Assembly: GCA_963823735.1 (NCBI GenBank)
Contig: CAWGMO010000001.1
Span: 1,240,001 to 1,304,000, forward strand
DNA: 64,000 nucleotides
Source of the DNA: Actinoallomurus sp963823735
Lineage (GTDB): Bacteria > Actinomycetota > Actinomycetes > Streptosporangiales > Streptosporangiaceae
Direction of reading: 5' to 3'
The notes beneath the pieces are model-generated. The model saw only the letters and a list, made by a program, of their open reading frames with translations. It did no database searches and was not told the origin of the DNA. The first letter of the stretch is position 1, and every line of letters starts with the position of its first letter. The position numbers and the translations under genes are program-made. Of the stretch, positions 17,103-24,647 are shown piece after piece.

Positions 17103-17757
17103 GACGACCGTGGCGCGGCTGTACGGGTCGATCCTGGCCGCGCTCGGCGTGCTGGCGCGCGGCCAGGTCATCGAGGTCGGGCGCGCGGACCTGGTGGGCG
17201 AGTACATCGGCCACACCGCGCAGCGTACGACGGCGGCGTTCGACCGTGCGCGCGGCGGCGTGCTGTTCATCGACGAGGCGTACACGCTGAACGCGCACGG
17301 CGGCCCCGGCGCGGACTTCGGCCGTGAGGCGATCGACACGCTCGTCAAGCTCATGGAGGACCACCGCGACGAGGTCGTCGTGATCGCCGCGGGCTACGAG
17401 GGCGAGATGGAGTCGTTCCTGGGCGCCAACCCGGGCCTGTCGTCGCGGTTCTCGCACCGGGTCAGGTTCGCCGACTACACGACCGACGAGCTGGTCACCA
17501 TCGTCAGCCAGCACGCCGCCGGCTCGGGCTACGAGCTGAGCAGCGCGACCGTGACGGCGCTGCGGTCGCACTTCGTCGCGGTGTCGCGCGGGCCGTCGTT
17601 CGGCAACGGCCGGTACGCGCGGCAGGTGCTGGACGAGGCGGTCACCCGCCACGCGAGGCGGCTGCGCCAGACGGACCACCCGACGCTCCAGGACCTGTGC
17701 CTGCTGCTCCCGGAGGACGTCGTGGACCGGCCGGTGGAGGCGAGGGGTGGCGGCTGA
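17029..17757 (+). CDS. Second AAA+ (CbxX/CfxQ, EccA-like) domain, 3' part of frameshifted gene
   Basis: From GAG at 17029 this frame reads ELAAGLPAPPLSRHLIFAG, matching the first AAA+ copy (ASVGLPAPPLSRHLVFTG), then Walker A GPPGTGKTTVARLYG, Walker B GVLFIDEAYTL, DFGREAIDTLVKLMEDHRDE and arginine-finger-type GLSSRFSHRVRF. No good start codon or ribosome binding site exists here (first candidate is TTG at 17059), so it is the continuation of 14343. Removing C17028 gives one protein of ~1,137 residues with two complete AAA+ modules. The spacing after VKREV then matches the first copy exactly, which supports a one-base insertion. Confidence 0.72.
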   Translation, partial: ELAAGLPAPPLSRHLIFAGPPGTGKTTVARLYGSILAALGVLARGQVIEVGRADLVGEYIGHTAQRTTAAFDRARGGVLFIDEAYTLNAHGGPGADFGREAIDTLVKLMEDHRDEVVVIAAGYEGEMESFLGANPGLSSRFSHRVRFADYTTDELVTIVSQHAAGSGYELSSATVTALRSHFVAVSRGPSFGNGRYARQVLDEAVTRHARRLRQTDHPTLQDLCLLLPEDVVDRPVEARGGG

Positions 17758-17767
17758 GCGCGCCGCG

Positions 17768-18373
17768 TCAGGAGGCGGCCATCTGCTCCAGGCAGGCACG
17801 CAGCCGCGGCAGCGCGTGGTAGATCCGGGACTTCACGGTGCCGACCGGCAGGCCGAGGACCTCGGCCGCCTGCGCGGCCGTGTGGTCGGCGAAGTAGACC
17901 TCGCGGATGGTCTCGCGATGCGCCGGCGACAGCCGGTCCAGGACCCCCGAGACGAACAGCGCCTCCACGACCGAGGACGCGTGGTCGTCCATCGCGCGGG
18001 GCTCGGCCGCTGTCTCCTCGACCTCAGCCGGCCGCGCCTTACGCGCGCGGATCTTGTCGACCGCGATGTTGTGGGCGACCCGCGTGAGCCAGCCCGACAC
18101 CGAGCCGCGCTCGGGCGTGAGCCGGTCGGCGTTGCGCCAGGCGCGCAGCATGGTCTCCTGGACGACGTCCTCGGCCTGGTGCGGGTCGGACAGCAGCCTT
18201 GTGACGTACGTCAGCAGCGTCGCGCCGTACTCCGCGTACAGGGATGTGACGAGCGCGTGCGCGTCGACGGGCGGCGCGGGTTCGTCCACAGGGCTGTGGA
18301 TGAGCCGGAGCGCCGGGCGAGCGTGCCGTGCGGCACGCGGGGTGAGTTCGCGTTCGAGTGCGATCGAGCTCAT
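17768..18373 (-). CDS. ECF-family RNA polymerase sigma factor (SigL/SigK-like)
   Basis: A 201-residue sigma-70 family protein with region 2 (LLTYVTRLLSDPHQAEDVVQ, then ETMLRAWRNADRL) and region 4 helix-turn-helix (AAQAAEVLGLPVGTVKSRIY). The layout resembles group-4 sigma factors of the SigL/SigK type. ATG at 18373 is chosen because GAGGGG lies upstream and the N-terminus then has normal length; an extension to 18424 adds 17 residues. An anti-sigma gene is not adjacent, which is unusual for this type. It converges with the AAA+ gene (10-base gap) and is divergent from the gene at 18487. Confidence 0.85.
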   Translation of the reverse strand: MSSIALERELTPRAARHARPALRLIHSPVDEPAPPVDAHALVTSLYAEYGATLLTYVTRLLSDPHQAEDVVQETMLRAWRNADRLTPERGSVSGWLTRVAHNIAVDKIRARKARPAEVEETAAEPRAMDDHASSVVEALFVSGVLDRLSPAHRETIREVYFADHTAAQAAEVLGLPVGTVKSRIYHALPRLRACLEQMAAS

Positions 18374-18486
18374 GTCTTCGCGACCCCTCATCTGTGTCGA
18401 TCCGCCTCCCGGCGGTGTGCTCAACGCTCGTCCGAACGGGGTCGCGTTACATCGGTGAGTTCACTTATTCGACGGCGTACGCGGCC
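18374..18486. promoter_or_regulatory. Divergent intergenic region between sigma factor and 18487 gene
   Basis: A 113-base head-to-head gap that should contain promoters for both the sigma factor and the rightward unknown gene. ECF sigma factors often activate their own promoter, but I cannot pick a confident -35/-10 pair. Confidence 0.3.
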
Positions 18487-19311
18487 ATGACCGGCATCGT
18501 TCTGTGCGGGAGCTGGCGCGTCACGGTCACGCGCAAGGACTCCGACTGGGCACAGCGCGTCGTCGTCACCGGCGGCGCGGACGCCGTCATCCCCGGCGTG
18601 GTCGGAGCGGCGGCGACGATCAGCGGCGACCGGTGGGACCTGACCGTGGAACACGACCCGGGAGGCGGCTGGCGTCCGAGCGCGTACGTCGCGGCGGACC
18701 CCGTACGCGAACACGCGGGCCACGCCACCCGCACCGTGATGTCCAAGGACCACTACTGGCGCGGCGACAGCGACCCGAACGACCTGGTCCTGCGCCTGGA
18801 ACACGCCGGCGCTCACCTGGCGGTCGCCTGCGCGCCCCAGGTCGTGGGCAGGTTCCTGGCGGTGACGGTACGGAACACCGGATTCCGTACGTTCGGCTAC
18901 GACAGCGTCCTGGACGTCACCGACGCCGGGCGCTCCGTGCTCGCGCGGTGGGGCGTCGTGCTCGCGGAGCACTGGGAGCCTTCGGCGCTACGGGAGACCG
19001 GCCAGGAGGCGTACGGCCGCGCTGTCCTCCTACGCCCACTGGAGGTCGGCGACGAGGCCACGGTGCGTTTCCCGCTCCTGTCCGTGTCTGCCGGGCCGTA
19101 CGAGTCGGCCGAGGTGGAGTTCGCGCTGACGTGTGACGGCCGGGTCTCCCGCGTACGCCACCTCACGCGCGCCGTGGACCTCCGGCGCGCCGCCGTACCG
19201 CTGCTCCCCAGCGGCCTCGCGCGGCCGCGTACGGTGCCTCCCGCGTGCGGGCCGACCCGATCCGAGGCGTCCGGCCAGGCAACTCACGGACCCTCGGCGT
19301 CGGGGAGTTGA
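18487..19311 (+). CDS. Unknown beta-rich protein, 274 aa
   Basis: I do not recognise this family. The sequence alternates short beta strands and turns (GSWRVTVTRKDS, DRWDLTVEHDPGGGW, RFLAVTVRNTGFRTFGYDSV, EVEFALTCDG), suggesting one or two Ig-like or jelly-roll beta domains. There is no signal peptide and no transmembrane helix. The last ~35 residues are Pro/Ser/Gly-rich. ATG at 18487 starts the ordered part; the frame is open further upstream to 18358, but that overlaps the sigma factor promoter. Its head-to-head position with the sigma factor hints at co-regulation only. Confidence 0.5.
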   Translation: MTGIVLCGSWRVTVTRKDSDWAQRVVVTGGADAVIPGVVGAAATISGDRWDLTVEHDPGGGWRPSAYVAADPVREHAGHATRTVMSKDHYWRGDSDPNDLVLRLEHAGAHLAVACAPQVVGRFLAVTVRNTGFRTFGYDSVLDVTDAGRSVLARWGVVLAEHWEPSALRETGQEAYGRAVLLRPLEVGDEATVRFPLLSVSAGPYESAEVEFALTCDGRVSRVRHLTRAVDLRRAAVPLLPSGLARPRTVPPACGPTRSEASGQATHGPSASGS

Positions 19312-19369
19312 CCACCACACCACACGGCAGGATGATGAATTCAACAACGAACGGTGGTGAAACCACACT

Positions 19370-20131
19370 GTGCACGCGGAGGAGCGACAACAAGAGATCC
19401 GCCGCCGGGCCCAAACGGAGGGCCGCGTCGACGTCATGGCGCTCGCCGAGGAGTTCTCGGTAACGAGCGAGACGATCCGGCGCGACCTCACGGTCCTGGA
19501 ACGCAGCGGAGCCCTGCGCAGGGTGTACGGCGGCGCGGTCCCCATCGGACGGCCACCCGTCGACGCCGCGCTGTCGGCACGCGACGCCGTCATGCCGACG
19601 GAGAAGGAACGCATCGCCAAGACCGCGCTCGCCGAGGTCCCCGACGAGGGCGCCATCATCATCGACGCGGGTTCGACCACCGGACGCCTGGCCGAGGTAC
19701 TCCCCATGGACCGGGAGCTGACGGTCATCGTCAACTCCCCCCAGCTGGCCCTGCTCCTGACACCGCGAGCCAACCTGACCGTGGTAATCCTCGGCGGCCG
19801 GGTACGCCGCAGCAGCCTCGCGACCGTCGACGACTGGCTGCTCCAGCCGCTGTCCCAGATGTACGTCGATGTGGCGTTCCTCGGCGCGAGCGGCATGTCC
19901 CTCCAACGCGGACTGACCACACCCGACCCCGGCGAGGCGTCGGTGAAGGCCGCGATGATCGCCGCTGCCCGCCGTACGGTGCTGCTCGCCGACCACACGA
20001 AGTTCGGCAACGACTCACTGGCGAGGTTCGGAGCACTCGCCGACATCAACGTCCTTGTCACCGACTCAGAACTGGACGACGGCGCCGCAGCGGCGATCGG
20101 CCTGGCCGGCCCGAAGGTGATCCGCGCCTGA
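19370..20131 (+). CDS. DeoR/GlpR-family transcriptional regulator, 253 aa
   Basis: Full-length DeoR-type repressor: N-terminal winged helix-turn-helix (LAEEFSVTSETIRRDL, then LERSGALRRVYGGAV, the family signature) and C-terminal ISOCOT/DeoRC sugar-phosphate sensor with DEGAIIIDAGSTTGRLAE, LGGRVRRSSLATVDDW and LLADHTKFGNDSLARF. Such proteins usually repress neighbouring sugar-metabolism operons and release DNA when a sugar phosphate binds. No sugar gene is adjacent, so the target is elsewhere or self. GTG at 19370 is the natural start. Confidence 0.9.
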   Translation: MHAEERQQEIRRRAQTEGRVDVMALAEEFSVTSETIRRDLTVLERSGALRRVYGGAVPIGRPPVDAALSARDAVMPTEKERIAKTALAEVPDEGAIIIDAGSTTGRLAEVLPMDRELTVIVNSPQLALLLTPRANLTVVILGGRVRRSSLATVDDWLLQPLSQMYVDVAFLGASGMSLQRGLTTPDPGEASVKAAMIAAARRTVLLADHTKFGNDSLARFGALADINVLVTDSELDDGAAAAIGLAGPKVIRA

Positions 20132-20201
20132 GGCCCTCGGGCCTGTCTGGGCGTCGCGTGGCCGGACAGCGGATTCGGCAGGTACGCCCTCGGCCGGCGA
20201 A

Positions 20202-23129
20202 CTAGGCGGACGAAGGGGCCGGTTCCCGGCGTGCCGCCTCGCGGGCGATCTCGACGCGTGACCGCAGGCCGAGCTTGGTCAGGATGTGCGACACGTGCAC
20301 CTCGACCGTACGCCGCGACAGGAACAGGTTCGCGGCGATGTCGGGGTTGGCGCGGCCGTCCGCGACGAGCCGTGCGACCGTCAGCTCCGCGGGCGTGAGG
20401 GCCTCCCAGCCGGTCGCGACCCGGCGGCGCGGGCCGCGTCTGCGGTGCACGCCGTGGCGGCGCAGACGTGTGTCGGCACGGAGCAGTTCCCACGTGGCGT
20501 TCAGGTCCGTGTACAGGACGGACGCCTCAGCGTGCGCGGCACGCGCGCCCCGATGGTCGCCGCCGAGCGCGAGGACCACGGCCGAGTCTTCCAGCGTCTG
20601 AGCCAGCTGCAGGGGCCGGTTCGCGGCACGGTGCCCCTCGACCGCGGACGCGAGCGCCGGGGCCTCGGACTCCAGAAGCCCCAGACAGCGCTGTGCGACC
20701 GCGACCTGGAACCCGGCGTACGGCCGCCGCGCGCCGTCCGTACAGGCCGCCGCGGCCGCCTCGGCGGCGGCTGAGTCGCCCGTGTCGAGGGCCAGGCGCA
20801 TGAGCGTGGGCAACCAGGAGTTCCGGTGGTGCGGCGCCCCGCCCTCGGCCAACAGGAGCCGCACGGCCTCCTCCGGCCGTCCGTCCCGCTCGGCCAGCAG
20901 CGCACGTGCCAACGACACATGCCCCGCACCGGACAGCGCGATGCCAGTCGGCCCCGTGCCGGAACGCCCCGTGCCGGACGTTCCCGTGCCAGACCGTCCC
21001 GTGCCGGACGGCCCCGTACCCCCTGCGGCGTCCGGGATCGCGGCCAGGGCCTTCTCGGCCGCGGGCTGGTCGTCGCGGTGTAGGGCGATCATCGCGGTCA
21101 GGCCGTGGGCCCACCGTACGTCGGTGGTGGTCATCGGTGCTTGTGACTCGGCTGCGGCGGCCAGTGAGGTCAGTGCGGTGTCCCAGCGGCCGGCCTGGTA
21201 GTCGACTTCGGCGGACAGGACTCTGATGGCCGCTAGGCGGGTCGGGGCGGCTGAGCGTTCGGCGGTGGCGAGCAGGTCGCTTACGGCTCGTTCGGCTTCG
21301 GCCTGGTGGCCGCGTGCCAGGTGGACGTAGGTCAGGTTTCGGGCTACCAGCAGGCTCAGGTCGCGTGTCGCCGGGTCGTCGCAGAGTCTTGCGGCGGCGA
21401 GCCCGGCGGTGAAGCGTCCGGCGGCGCCGTCCAGGTCGCCTCGGCGGGCTCGTATGTCGCCCTGGACGTTCAAGGCGGCTACGGCCGCGGGCTCGTCGCC
21501 GGTCTGTTCGGCTCCGGACAGGGCCTTTTCCGCTTCGGACTCGGCTTGGCGCAGGTCGCCTTCGGCGGCTGCCACCTTGGCCAGCATCGCGTGCAGCCGC
21601 GCGGACCAGACGTCGCCGGTCCCCGGGGCGCGGAGCGTACGGCCGAGGAGCGTTCGTGCCGGTACGTACCGGTGTGCCTCCATCATGGCCCAGCCGGCGG
21701 TCCAGCCCATCTCGGCGGCGCGTTCCGGGTCGGTCGTCGCGGCTCGTACGTGCTCGGCGTGGCGTACGGCTTCGTCGGGGCGGCCGAGCAGGACCAGCGC
21801 GGGGGCCAGGGCGGCTTCCAGCGTCTCGTGCCGGGCGTCGCCGGCGGGCAGGTGGTCGATGGCGAGGCGCAGTAGCTCGGCCGCGACCTCGGGCATGCGG
21901 TACGCGAGGATGCGGCCGGCGCCGAGCAGCCAGGTCACGATCCAGCCGTCCATGACGGGCGTGTCGTCGGCCTCGTGCAGGGCGGCCCGCAGCTGCTCGG
22001 CGACCTGCTCCGCGGAGCGTCCCGCGTCGGCGAGCGTGCGCGCGGCTTGGAGGTGCAGGGCCAGGCGCAGCCCGGCGGGCGTGCGTTCGTGGAGGGTCTG
22101 CCGGATCAGCGGGTGCCGGAACGCGAGGCGTACGTCGGACTCGACCAGCAGGCCGGCGGCGTTCGCCTCGTCCAACGCCGCGGTCAGGTCCAGCGCGGAC
22201 CGTCCGACGATCGCGCCCAGGTCGGTCACGGAGAACGCCGGGCCCAGCAGCGCGGCGGCCCGCAGCGTCTCGGTCGTCTCGTCGGACAGGAAGCTGAGCC
22301 GGTCCGAGATCGCCGCGGCCAGGGCCCGTGGGATCTCGGACTCCGCGGCGTCCTCGGCCAGCTCGGCCGTGCCGTGGTCGAGCCGCAGGCGGTCGTCGCC
22401 GGTGAGCGCGGTCACCATCTCGCGCAGGTAGAAGGGGTTGCCGCCGGCCTGCTCGGCGGCGCGGCCGAGCCGGGGGCCGACGACGGCCGCGCCGGTCAGC
22501 GCGCCGACCAGGGCCGCGACCGCGCCGGACGGGAGCGGCGCGAGCGTCATGGTCTCCGCGCCGGAGGCGGCCAGGCCGCGCTTCAGCGTCACGAGGTCGG
22601 ACCGGTCGCGTACGGGGCGGCACGCGCCGATGAGGAGGATCGGCGCCCGGCGTACGAGGCGTCCCAGCCGGTGCAGCACCAGGACGCTGGCCTCGTCGGC
22701 CCACTGGAGGTCGTCGACGGCCAGTACGAGCGGAGCGTCGGCGGACGTCCGGTGGACCAGCCCGACGAGCCGGTCGGCGGCCACGGCCACCGGGTCGAAC
22801 GCGTCGGTGCCGTCGCGGGTGAAGAGCAGGTCGGCGATCTCACGCCGCACCGGGTCGACGGAACGGAAGTCGACATTGAGGCAATCCAACATCAAACCCA
22901 ACACGGACTCGCGTCCGAGCTCGTCGGCGGTCGCGCGGAAGACCCGGCAGCCGCGTCGTTCCGCGTCGTCCAGGGCGGTGGCGAGCAGGGCGGACTTGCC
23001 GATCCCCGGCTCGCCCTCGATCCACGCCGAACCGCCGCTACCAGCCAGAACGCCGTCGAGCAGCCGGCCGAGCCGCGCGCGCTCGTCGTCACGCCCGATC
23101 AGCACGCTGGCTGGAACGTCGACGTTCAC
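20202..23129 (-). CDS. LAL-type LuxR transcriptional regulator with AAA ATPase domain, 975 aa
   Basis: Large ATP-binding LuxR-family (MalT-like) regulator. N-terminal ATPase: SVLIGRDDERARLGRLLDG, Walker A GEPGIGKSALLATAL, Walker B LVLAVDDLQWADEA. The middle ~500 residues are TPR-like helical repeats. The C-terminal LuxR helix-turn-helix is LTPAELTVARLVADGRANPD followed by FLSRRTVEVHVSHILTKLGL. GTG at 23129 is preferred, with GGAGCC upstream; TTG at 23159 is the other option. A Gly-Thr-Ser/Arg repeat interrupts the TPR region. LAL regulators often control secondary metabolism or secretion clusters; whether this one controls the T7SS genes next to it is open. Confidence 0.9.
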   Translation of the reverse strand: MNVDVPASVLIGRDDERARLGRLLDGVLAGSGGSAWIEGEPGIGKSALLATALDDAERRGCRVFRATADELGRESVLGLMLDCLNVDFRSVDPVRREIADLLFTRDGTDAFDPVAVAADRLVGLVHRTSADAPLVLAVDDLQWADEASVLVLHRLGRLVRRAPILLIGACRPVRDRSDLVTLKRGLAASGAETMTLAPLPSGAVAALVGALTGAAVVGPRLGRAAEQAGGNPFYLREMVTALTGDDRLRLDHGTAELAEDAAESEIPRALAAAISDRLSFLSDETTETLRAAALLGPAFSVTDLGAIVGRSALDLTAALDEANAAGLLVESDVRLAFRHPLIRQTLHERTPAGLRLALHLQAARTLADAGRSAEQVAEQLRAALHEADDTPVMDGWIVTWLLGAGRILAYRMPEVAAELLRLAIDHLPAGDARHETLEAALAPALVLLGRPDEAVRHAEHVRAATTDPERAAEMGWTAGWAMMEAHRYVPARTLLGRTLRAPGTGDVWSARLHAMLAKVAAAEGDLRQAESEAEKALSGAEQTGDEPAAVAALNVQGDIRARRGDLDGAAGRFTAGLAAARLCDDPATRDLSLLVARNLTYVHLARGHQAEAERAVSDLLATAERSAAPTRLAAIRVLSAEVDYQAGRWDTALTSLAAAAESQAPMTTTDVRWAHGLTAMIALHRDDQPAAEKALAAIPDAAGGTGPSGTGRSGTGTSGTGRSGTGPTGIALSGAGHVSLARALLAERDGRPEEAVRLLLAEGGAPHHRNSWLPTLMRLALDTGDSAAAEAAAAACTDGARRPYAGFQVAVAQRCLGLLESEAPALASAVEGHRAANRPLQLAQTLEDSAVVLALGGDHRGARAAHAEASVLYTDLNATWELLRADTRLRRHGVHRRRGPRRRVATGWEALTPAELTVARLVADGRANPDIAANLFLSRRTVEVHVSHILTKLGLRSRVEIAREAARREPAPSSA
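20937..21026 (-). repeat. Tandem ~15-base repeats inside the LAL regulator gene
   Basis: About six imperfect units (CCCGTGCCGGACGGC and variants on the + strand) encode the GTGxSGTGxSG stretch in the TPR region of the LuxR protein. The repeat keeps the frame, so it is a length-variable linker rather than a disruption. Confidence 0.65.
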
Positions 23130-23287
23130 GCCTGGCTCCTCGCCGGAGGTCCGCTGCAAATGTTGATTTACCGAAGTCTCATACCGAACTCCAACAAGGA
23201 TTACGCCTATGACAGCGCATGAGTCAAGCGATGTGGGGATGTTGCGTAGTGAAATGTGGCTTTCGTGGTTGGCGGAGCGAGCCGCCG

Positions 23288-24484
23288 TCAGTCGCCGGTC
23301 TCGCCGCCGGTCTCGTGTGGTGCCCCAGGCCGCCAGTCACGCCGCCGCCCCAGCCTGACCAGGAAGATCGTCAGTCCTCCGAGGGCCGCGCAGCCCATCA
23401 CCGCGGCCGACGTGGCGAACGCGACATGCTCAGGACGCCGGTCGACCGGCCTCGGCAGTACGACGTGGAGCCGCTGGACGCCCGCGGGCAGCGGCGTCTC
23501 TCCTGACTCCTCCGGCAGCACGGTCGTGACCGCGGCGACCGGGTCGACCGTCCCGTAGCCGAACGCCGGGTCGGGCAGGCGGCCCGACGGATGGTCGGCC
23601 GTGGTCACCAGCCGGTGCCGCACCTGGTCGGCCGTGAGACGCGGCCGGTAGTCGCGTACGAGCGCCGCCGCGCCGGCCACGAACGCGACGTCCACGCCAC
23701 TGCCCGACGCCGTGACGTTCCCGCCCCCGTGCGGGGCGACGCTCACCAGGTCCTCGCCCGGCGCGACCAGCGCGGGACGCGTGTTCGTCTGCGTCGAGTT
23801 CGGCTTGCCGTCCGAACCGATCGAACCGACCGCCAGGACGCCGGGAAGCGCGGCGGGGTACACCTGGCCACCGGACACCAGGTCCGAGGAGTCCGTGGTC
23901 GCGACGACGAGGACGTCACGCGCCCTCGCGTACGCGACGGCGGAACGCAGGGCCCGCGGCGCGCTGCTCATCCCGAACGCCACGGTCACCACCGAGGCCC
24001 CGGAGTCCACCGCGGTACGGATCCCGGCGGCGATCGGCCCGACCGTCACATCGTTCTCATCGGCGGTGACCCGGACGGGGAGGATACGGACCGCGGGCGC
24101 GACACCGGCGAAGCCCCGCCCGTCGACCGGCCGCGCCGCGAGCAACCCGGCGACGAACGTGCCATGCCCACTACAGTCATCGTCCGCCCGCCCGCCGCCC
24201 TTACTGACGTCCCGACCGGGCAGCACCGCACCCGCCAGCGCGGGAGCGGCCGCACTCACCCCGGTGTCGACCACACCGACGACGACACGCGCACCACGAG
24301 TGAGAACCCAGGCCCGCTCGGCCGCCAAAGTCTGCTGCGCCCACGGCACCCCGCGCACGACGGTCTTCGCCGTCCCCGCACAGCCGCCCACCGCCAAAGC
24401 CGGCCCGGCCCCCACCACCGGAACGGCCGTCAACCCGGCCCCGACCAGCACCCCTGCGACACCACGAACAAGGCGCGCCCTCAC
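23288..24484 (-). CDS. mycP: Mycosin-like (MycP) subtilase of T7SS, probable pseudoprotease
   Basis: MycP layout: signal peptide (residues 1-31, hydrophobic with ALA end), S8 subtilase domain (about 45-335) and a C-terminal membrane anchor (AFATSAAVMGCAALGGLTIF) with a basic tail. Asp73 (GVVDTGV) and His107 (DCSGHGTFVAG) are in place. The serine motif normally reading SGTSFAAPYVAG is here SGSGVDVAFVAG, placing Gly263 at the catalytic Ser position, and the oxyanion Asn region (AAAGN) reads ATTDS. Catalysis is therefore probably lost. In mycobacteria MycP also has a structural role, capping and stabilising the T7SS complex independent of proteolysis. The GTG start at 24484 is the third of three tandemly repeated start regions; eccC lies upstream. 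Confidence 0.85.
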   Translation of the reverse strand: MRARLVRGVAGVLVGAGLTAVPVVGAGPALAVGGCAGTAKTVVRGVPWAQQTLAAERAWVLTRGARVVVGVVDTGVSAAAPALAGAVLPGRDVSKGGGRADDDCSGHGTFVAGLLAARPVDGRGFAGVAPAVRILPVRVTADENDVTVGPIAAGIRTAVDSGASVVTVAFGMSSAPRALRSAVAYARARDVLVVATTDSSDLVSGGQVYPAALPGVLAVGSIGSDGKPNSTQTNTRPALVAPGEDLVSVAPHGGGNVTASGSGVDVAFVAGAAALVRDYRPRLTADQVRHRLVTTADHPSGRLPDPAFGYGTVDPVAAVTTVLPEESGETPLPAGVQRLHVVLPRPVDRRPEHVAFATSAAVMGCAALGGLTIFLVRLGRRRDWRPGAPHETGGETGD

Positions 24485-24647
24485 CGGCCTGCCCGGATTC
24501 GGAGTGGTCGTCGGTCCGGGCTCCAGTGCGCATCGCGGCGATTCCGCGTGTGAGGCGCTCCTTCACCCCGCCGCCTGCCGCCGGAGCGGTCGTCGGCCGA
24601 GCGTCCGTGCGCATCGCGGCGACGTCGCGGCCAAGGCGCGCCTTCAC
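24484..24647 (-). repeat. Tandem repeats (81/82-base period) of the mycP start region
   Basis: Reading leftward, three segments begin GTGAAGGCGCGCCTT (24647), GTGAAGGAGCGCCTC (24566) and GTGAGGGCGCGCCTT (24484, the mycP start). Translated, they read VKARLGRDVAAMRTDAR, VKERLTRGIAAMRTGAR and VRARLVRGVAGVLVGAG. Periods are 81 and 82 bases, so the last step shifts frame. The first GTG overlaps the eccC TGA as GTGA. This looks like repeated duplication of the 5' end of mycP, which pushed the real start 163 bases from eccC. The gap holds no other gene. Confidence 0.75.
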
